Below, piece after piece: positions 58,210 through 64,000 of a DNA stretch of 64,000 bases. A program made the translations under genes and the position numbers. The notes beneath the pieces were generated by a model. That model was not told the origin of the DNA. It saw only the letters and a program-made list of their open reading frames with translations, and ran no database searches. Source of the DNA: Duganella zoogloeoides (GTDB lineage Bacteria; Pseudomonadota; Gammaproteobacteria; Burkholderiales; Burkholderiaceae_D); NCBI RefSeq assembly GCF_034479515.1, contig NZ_CP140152.1, forward strand, positions 1,054,001 to 1,118,000, read 5' to 3'. Each line of letters opens with the position of its first letter. Position 1 is the stretch's first letter.

Positions 58210-58932
58210 ATGAGCAAATTATCCCTGGACCGCATCCTGCAATCGCAGGGTTTCGGCACCCGCAAGTACTGCCGCGCCCTCATCGAAGATGGCGAAGTAA
58301 GCATCGCCGGTGTCGTACACGACAAATACAAAGAAACGCTTGAAACCGACGGCCTGGTGCTGACCGTGTTCGAGGAAGAATGGGTCGTGCGCGAACACGT
58401 GTACATCGCCCTGTATAAGCCCGCCAACTTCGAGTGTTCGCGCAAGCCCAGCCACCATCCCGGCGTGCTGACCTTGTTGCCCGAGCAATTCACGTGGCGC
58501 GAAGTACAGCCGGTCGGACGGCTCGATCACGACACCACCGGCATGCTGCTGATGTCGGACGATGGGCCGTTTATCCATGCCCAATCGTCGCCGAAGCGCC
58601 ATGTTCCAAAAATTTACCAGGCCACCACGCAAGACCCGGTCACCGATGATCTGGTGGCGCAATTGCTGGGCGGCGTGCAACTGCACGACGAGCCGGCGCC
58701 GCTGGCAGCGCAAACCTGCGTCAAGCGCGGCGAGCACCAGCTCGAAATCGTGCTCGAGCAGGGCAAATACCACCAGGTCAAACGCATGCTGGCCGCCGCC
58801 GGCAACCATTGCAGCGCCTTGCACCGTTCCGCCATTGGGACCCTGACCCTCGAAGAGCTGGGCCTCGAAGAGGGCGAATGGTGCTTCCTGACCCCCGAAC
58901 ACATGGCCAAGCTCGCACCCGCCAGCGCCTGA
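58210..58932 (+). CDS. rsuA: 16S rRNA pseudouridine synthase, RsuA type
   Basis: 240 residues from the ATG at 58210. An S4 domain (about 1-60, LDRILQSQGFGTRKYCRALIEDGEV) is followed by the RsuA-class catalytic motif PVGRLDHDTTGMLLMSDDG and the LEQGKYHQVKRMLAAAGNHC block. The HDTTG form suits RsuA, which modifies U516 of 16S rRNA, but RluE-like specificity is not excluded. The stop codon lies inside repeat element B. Confidence 0.85.
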   Translation: MSKLSLDRILQSQGFGTRKYCRALIEDGEVSIAGVVHDKYKETLETDGLVLTVFEEEWVVREHVYIALYKPANFECSRKPSHHPGVLTLLPEQFTWREVQPVGRLDHDTTGMLLMSDDGPFIHAQSSPKRHVPKIYQATTQDPVTDDLVAQLLGGVQLHDEPAPLAAQTCVKRGEHQLEIVLEQGKYHQVKRMLAAAGNHCSALHRSAIGTLTLEELGLEEGEWCFLTPEHMAKLAPASA

Positions 58933-59020
58933 CAAAACCTCCAGAGCGGTGTTGCAGCTCCTCGCCGTACGTTCGTACTGTCTTCGTCGCTGCGCCTTGC
59001 TCTGAAGGCTATGTCAGGCG
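58926..59020. repeat. 95-bp dispersed palindromic element, copy B
   Basis: Reverse-oriented copy of 18603-18697, same length, with the core GAGCAAGGCGCAGCGACGAA conserved (on the minus strand). The ends are CGCCTGAC and GTCAGGCG. Where copy A has CTGGCAAAGC/GCTTTGCCAG, this copy has changed bases on both arms and still pairs. The rsuA stop codon is part of its left end. Confidence 0.85.
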
Positions 59021-59141
59021 CTCTTAATTTCCGCACGGAATCACTGATCTGGCACGGAAAACCTGCCGTATTCCACCGATGGTCCGATGTTGCCGCACTC
59101 GATAATGGCAACATCGAAATAAACCATGCGGCAGACACACC

Positions 59142-60328
59142 ATGTCAGACAGCAGCGACGCAGAAAAGACCGAAGCAGCGTCACCGAAGCGCCTCGAGCA
59201 GGCGCGTGAGGAAGGCGACATTCCGCGTTCGCGCGAAGTGGCCACGTTTACCGTGTTGATGGCGGCCGGCGTCGGCCTGTGGACCTTTGGCGACAGCCTG
59301 ATCCGCCAACTCAATTCCGCGCTGGTCTCTGGCCTGACCCTGGACCAGGAGCAAATCTTCAATTCCAACGTCCTGCTGCACCGCGTGGCGCTCGACGTCA
59401 GCCGCGTGCTGATCGCCTGCCTGCCGCTAGGCCTGGCGCTGATGTTCGTGGCGGTGATCTCGCCGATCCTGATCGGCGGCTGGCTGTTCAGCGCCAAGGC
59501 CTTCGTGCCCAAGTTCAGCAAGCTCAACCCCGTCAACGGCATCAGCAATATGTTCTCCAAGAACGCGCTGGTGGAACTGTTCAAGGCCATCGCCAAGGCG
59601 ACCGTGGTGGGCGTGGTGGCGTGGATGGTAATGATGAAGCAGCAGGACGCCGTCATCGGCCTGGCAGTGGAGCCGCTGCGCCTGGGCACCACCCACATGC
59701 TCAATATGCTGGGCAGCAGCTTTTTGTACATCGTCGGCGCGCTGGGCCTGATCGCAGCCATCGACGCGCCGTACCAGCTGTGGCACTACGCCGACAAGCT
59801 CAAGATGACGCGCCAGGAAGTGATCCAGGAGTCGAAAGAATCGGATGGTAATCCGCAAATCAAGGGCAAGATCCGCCAGTTGCAGCGCGAGATGGCCAAG
59901 CGCCGCATGATGGCCGATGTGCCGACCGCCGACGTGGTGGTCACCAATCCTACCCACTACGCGGTGGCGCTGAAATACAACGATGGCATGCGCGGCGCAC
60001 CGAAAGTGATCGCCAAGGGCACCGACGAAACCGCCGCCAAGATCCGCGAAATCGCCCGCGAAAACAAGGTCATCATGCTCGAAGCGCCGGCCCTGGCGCG
60101 GGCGCTGTACAAGCATGCCGAGATTGGCGACGAGATTCCTGCCACGCTGTACGCAGCGGTGGCCGAAGTGCTGGCCTACGTATTCCAGCTGCGCATGTAC
60201 AGCAAGGGCGGCGCGCCACGGCCGACCGAACCGAAGGTACTCGACGTGCCGCCGGAACTCGATCCGCACAACCCGGCTTACGTGGACAAATTCGGCAACA
60301 AACCAAACATGAATAACGGAGCACCCGC

Positions 60329-60332
<4 letters not shown>
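59142..60332 (+). CDS. flhB: flagellar export apparatus protein FlhB
   Basis: 396 residues. Four membrane helices occupy about 30-215. The cytoplasmic domain has the autocleavage motif NPTH at 269-272, the same numbering as in E. coli, followed by YAVALKYN. FlhB switches the flagellar type III secretion system from rod/hook to filament substrates. The N terminus, SDAEKTEAASPKRLEQAREEG, is typical. Its stop overlaps the flhA start (ATGA). Confidence 0.96.
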
Positions 60333-62464
<2,132 letters not shown>

Positions 62465-62484
62465 TCTCGCACCGTCCGGCGCGC

Positions 62485-62502
62485 GTTTGATCTGTATCAA
62501 AC
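62485..62502. promoter_or_regulatory. perfect FNR-type box upstream of the rpn gene
   Basis: GTTTGAT-CTGT-ATCAAAC is an 18-nt palindrome containing a perfect TTGAT-N4-ATCAA (62487-62500). It is centred about 40 nt before the ATG of the downstream gene and 29 nt after flhA. Confidence 0.55.
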
Positions 62503-62511
62503 CGCGCCCTG

Positions 62512-62532
62512 TGCCAAGTCTAAAACTTGGCA
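62512..62532 (+). other. perfect 8-bp hairpin abutting the rpn start codon
   Basis: TGCCAAGT-CTAAA-ACTTGGCA forms a perfect stem that ends one base before the ATG at 62534. No Shine-Dalgarno sequence exists upstream of that ATG, so the hairpin occupies the ribosome binding region. Confidence 0.6.
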
Positions 62533-62533
62533 T

Positions 62534-63526
62534 ATGAGCGACGACTATGATTCGCCATGGAAGGAAGTGGTCATGCACCACTTTCCGGAATTCATGGCTT
62601 TCTACTTTCCCCAGGCGCATGCGCAAATCGACTGGTCGCTGCCGCACGTATTTCTCGACCAGGAGCTGGCCGCATTGTCGGCTGATGCCGAGCTCGGCAA
62701 ACGCTTGTTGGACAAGCTGGTCAGTGTGCGCAAGCTCGATGGCGACGAGCAGTGGGTACTGGTGCATCTGGAAGTGCAGGGTTGGCGCGATGCCGATTTT
62801 GCCGAGCGCATGTTCATTTATAACTACCGCGTGTATGACCGCTACCGCCGTCCGGTGGCCAGCATGGCGTTGCTGACCGACGAGAACCGCCACTGGCGTC
62901 CGACCGGCTTCGGCTGGCAGCAGCTTGGCTGCACGATGCAGCTTGATTTCCCGATCGCAAAAATGCAGGATTACGGATACGTGATCCCGGACCTGGCGAG
63001 CCAGGAAAACGCGTTCGCGCTGGTCAGCGCAGCGCATTTGCTGGCTCAGAGTACCCGTAACGATGCGCATCGACGCCGCATCGCAAAGTGGAAGCTCACC
63101 AAGATGTTGTATGAGCGTGACTGGGACCGGCAGCGTATCATCGATCTCTATCGGGTGATGGACTGGATCATGTACTTGCCGCCAGCGCTGGAGCAGCGCC
63201 TGCGATCAGGGATTGTTCAACTGGAAAGGAGGAGTGACATGACATACTTGTCTTCTATCGAACGTATAGGTATGGAAAACGGGATCAAGAAAGGCATGGA
63301 GCAAGGCCTGCAACAAGGTCTGGAACAAGGTCTGGAACAAGGTCTGGAGCAAGGGCAGCGGCGCGGTTCTGCTGACTTGCTGTCCCTGATGCTTAGAGCC
63401 CGGTTCGGCCCGTTAAGTTTGCCGGTGCAAATCATGCTGGAAGATGCACCTGCCGACCTGCTCAATCAGTGGGCAAAAAACTTTGTCCACGCCGATTCGC
63501 TCGACGCCGTTTTTCGTACCGAATGA
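62534..63526 (+). CDS. Rpn family recombination-promoting nuclease/putative transposase (PD-(D/E)XK)
   Basis: 330 residues. The nuclease core is visible as SVRKLDGDEQWVLVHLEVQGWRD, where the E-x-Q of HLEVQ is the family's version of the catalytic motif, followed by ERMFIYNYRVYDRYRRPVASMALLTDE. The C terminus has the EQGL repeat (256-275) common in these proteins. Relatives promote RecA-independent recombination or act as toxins/defence nucleases. It sits alone inside the flagellar operon between flhA and flhF. Confidence 0.85.
   Translation: MSDDYDSPWKEVVMHHFPEFMAFYFPQAHAQIDWSLPHVFLDQELAALSADAELGKRLLDKLVSVRKLDGDEQWVLVHLEVQGWRDADFAERMFIYNYRVYDRYRRPVASMALLTDENRHWRPTGFGWQQLGCTMQLDFPIAKMQDYGYVIPDLASQENAFALVSAAHLLAQSTRNDAHRRRIAKWKLTKMLYERDWDRQRIIDLYRVMDWIMYLPPALEQRLRSGIVQLERRSDMTYLSSIERIGMENGIKKGMEQGLQQGLEQGLEQGLEQGQRRGSADLLSLMLRARFGPLSLPVQIMLEDAPADLLNQWAKNFVHADSLDAVFRTE
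63299..63358 (+). repeat. 12-bp tandem repeat, five copies, inside the rpn gene
   Basis: Five in-frame 12-mers close to GAACAAGGTCTG encode EQGL, QQGL, EQGL, EQGL, EQGQ. Copies 3 and 4 are identical. Copy number change would lengthen or shorten the protein by four residues without a frameshift. Confidence 0.9.
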
Positions 63527-63547
63527 CCAAGCCTGACCACTCCACGC

Positions 63548-63567
63548 GGCCGCATTGAAATGCGGCC
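63548..63567 (+). terminator. hairpin after the rpn gene
   Basis: GGCCGCAT-TGAA-ATGCGGCC is a perfect stem with one more closing pair, 21 nt after the rpn stop, followed by C, C and ATTTCCCC. The T tract is short, so termination is possible but not certain. Confidence 0.5.
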
Positions 63568-63683
63568 CATTTCCCCGCCTGTTCATCAGATCGTTTCCTG
63601 AGTGCATCGTCAATAATGGCACTGTCCGAGTGATAGAAGCGTCGCAGCCGCGCGATGCATCGCTCAAGCTACAGGAGTCATCG

Positions 63684-63740
63684 ATGGCCTACATTACCTT
63701 GCAACCCCGCATCAGCCAGTTCCTGGGGAGCCGGCCATGA
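63684..63740 (+). CDS. 18-codon ORF coupled to flhF
   Basis: It encodes MAYITLQPRISQFLGSRP. AGGAG at 63673-63677 stands 6 nt before the ATG, a near-ideal ribosome site, and its stop overlaps the flhF start as ATGA (63737-63740). It could be a leader peptide that couples translation into flhF or a chance ORF; no homologue is known to me. Confidence 0.4.
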   Translation: MAYITLQPRISQFLGSRP

Positions 63741-64000
63741 ACGTGAAAAAATTCACCGCGCCCACGTCGCGCGAGGCATTGCGCAAGGTTCGCGAAGCGC
63801 TGGGGCCTGACGCCGTGATCCTGTCCAACCGCCAGGCAGACGGCATGGTGGAAATCCTGGCCCTGGCCAACGACGACGCCGCTTCGCTGGCGATGCCGGC
63901 GCCGCACTCGCCGATGGCCGAGCCGGCCCCGTCGCTCGACTTCGACGCCGCCATCGCGCAACGTAGCCAGCGCCTCGATGCGCGCCTCGAGCCCCATTTC
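63737..64000 (+). CDS. flhF: flagellar biosynthesis GTPase FlhF, N-terminal part
   Basis: 88 codons are present before the window ends. The N terminus MNVKKFTAPTSREALRKVRE, followed by ALGPDAVILSNRQ, is the conserved FlhF opening, before the SRP-type GTPase domain that lies outside the window. FlhF sets flagellar number and polar position. GGGGAG lies 6 nt before the ATG. Confidence 0.92.
   Translation, partial: MNVKKFTAPTSREALRKVREALGPDAVILSNRQADGMVEILALANDDAASLAMPAPHSPMAEPAPSLDFDAAIAQRSQRLDARLEPHF

Noticed and set aside
59030..59141. Possible sigma-54 or sigma-28 promoter before flhB
   Set aside because: TGGCAC...CTGC and TGGTCC...TTGC have the wrong GG-GC spacing (12 and 9 instead of 10 nt), and CTCGATAA lacks a matching -35 box.
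63299..63358. Tandem repeat as a CRISPR array
   Set aside because: The 12-bp units are contiguous without spacers and lie in a coding frame.
62465..63567. The rpn gene as part of an insertion sequence
   Set aside because: No terminal inverted repeats or target-site duplication could be found around it. The hairpins at either side are unrelated to each other.

Overview
The window is a GC-rich, gene-dense chromosomal segment of a betaproteobacterium, most probably Oxalobacteraceae (Janthinobacterium/Duganella/Massilia group). The main reasons are a CqsA/LqsA/JqsA-type alpha-hydroxyketone autoinducer synthase divergent from a membrane kinase and response regulator, divergent rne and rluC, a flhB-flhA-flhF flagellar block, a TonB-ExbB-ExbD-ExbD cluster, and CysB-linked sulfate uptake genes. 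About 59 protein genes, one tRNA and several RNA or DNA structural elements can be supported. There is no prophage, rRNA operon, CRISPR array or recognisable insertion sequence.

Layout. 1-3.6 kb: end of an EamA transporter, a nitroreductase, PBP7-type endopeptidase, an IclR regulator, DgkA. 3.7-10.8 kb: sulfur block (Sbp, a small hydrolase, 1-Cys peroxiredoxin, TauE/SafE exporter, CysT-CysW-CysA, CysB-type regulator). 10.8-15.1 kb, minus strand: Nudix, Aat, Bpt, PyrD, Tas-like reductase; Aat and Bpt both tag proteins for the N-degron pathway. 15.25 kb: initiator tRNA-fMet with its own promoter and terminator. 15.4-18.6 kb: AlkA, EamA exporter, XdhC, a small acidic membrane protein. 18.7-26.5 kb, minus strand: RibF-IleS-LspA-CoaBC-Dut-degenerate M48 lipoprotein-adhesin-E-like protein. 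26.8-30.8 kb, minus strand: TonB-ExbB-ExbD-ExbD-TPR energy transduction. 31.2-36.0 kb, minus strand: PrkA-YeaH-SpoVR stress module. 36.5-40.0 kb: adenine deaminase and a large FtsX-like permease.

40.2-45.5 kb is the most interesting region: a PAS histidine kinase, a response regulator and membrane kinase (JqsR/JqsS type), a perfect FNR-type box in the divergent promoter region, the autoinducer synthase, and a group II truncated hemoglobin. This suggests cell-density signalling coupled to oxygen, which is an inference. 45.5-53.7 kb: RmuC, a fused MobA-MoeA protein, MoaA and RNase E. 54.4-58.9 kb: RluC, HAD phosphatase, Rieske protein, SppA, a strongly folded RNA candidate, a small hypothetical protein, RsuA. 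59.1-64.0 kb: FlhB, FlhA, an Rpn-type nuclease inserted in the flagellar operon, an 18-codon ORF coupled to FlhF, and the start of FlhF, which runs off the window.

Dispersed elements: a 95-bp element occurs twice, 40 kb apart, directly after gene stop codons, with compensatory changes in its terminal stem. A third, longer palindrome follows the TPR gene. A CCCGC/GCGGG-type inverted repeat splits ileS from lspA. Three perfect TTGAT-N4-ATCAA sites lie in intergenic DNA.
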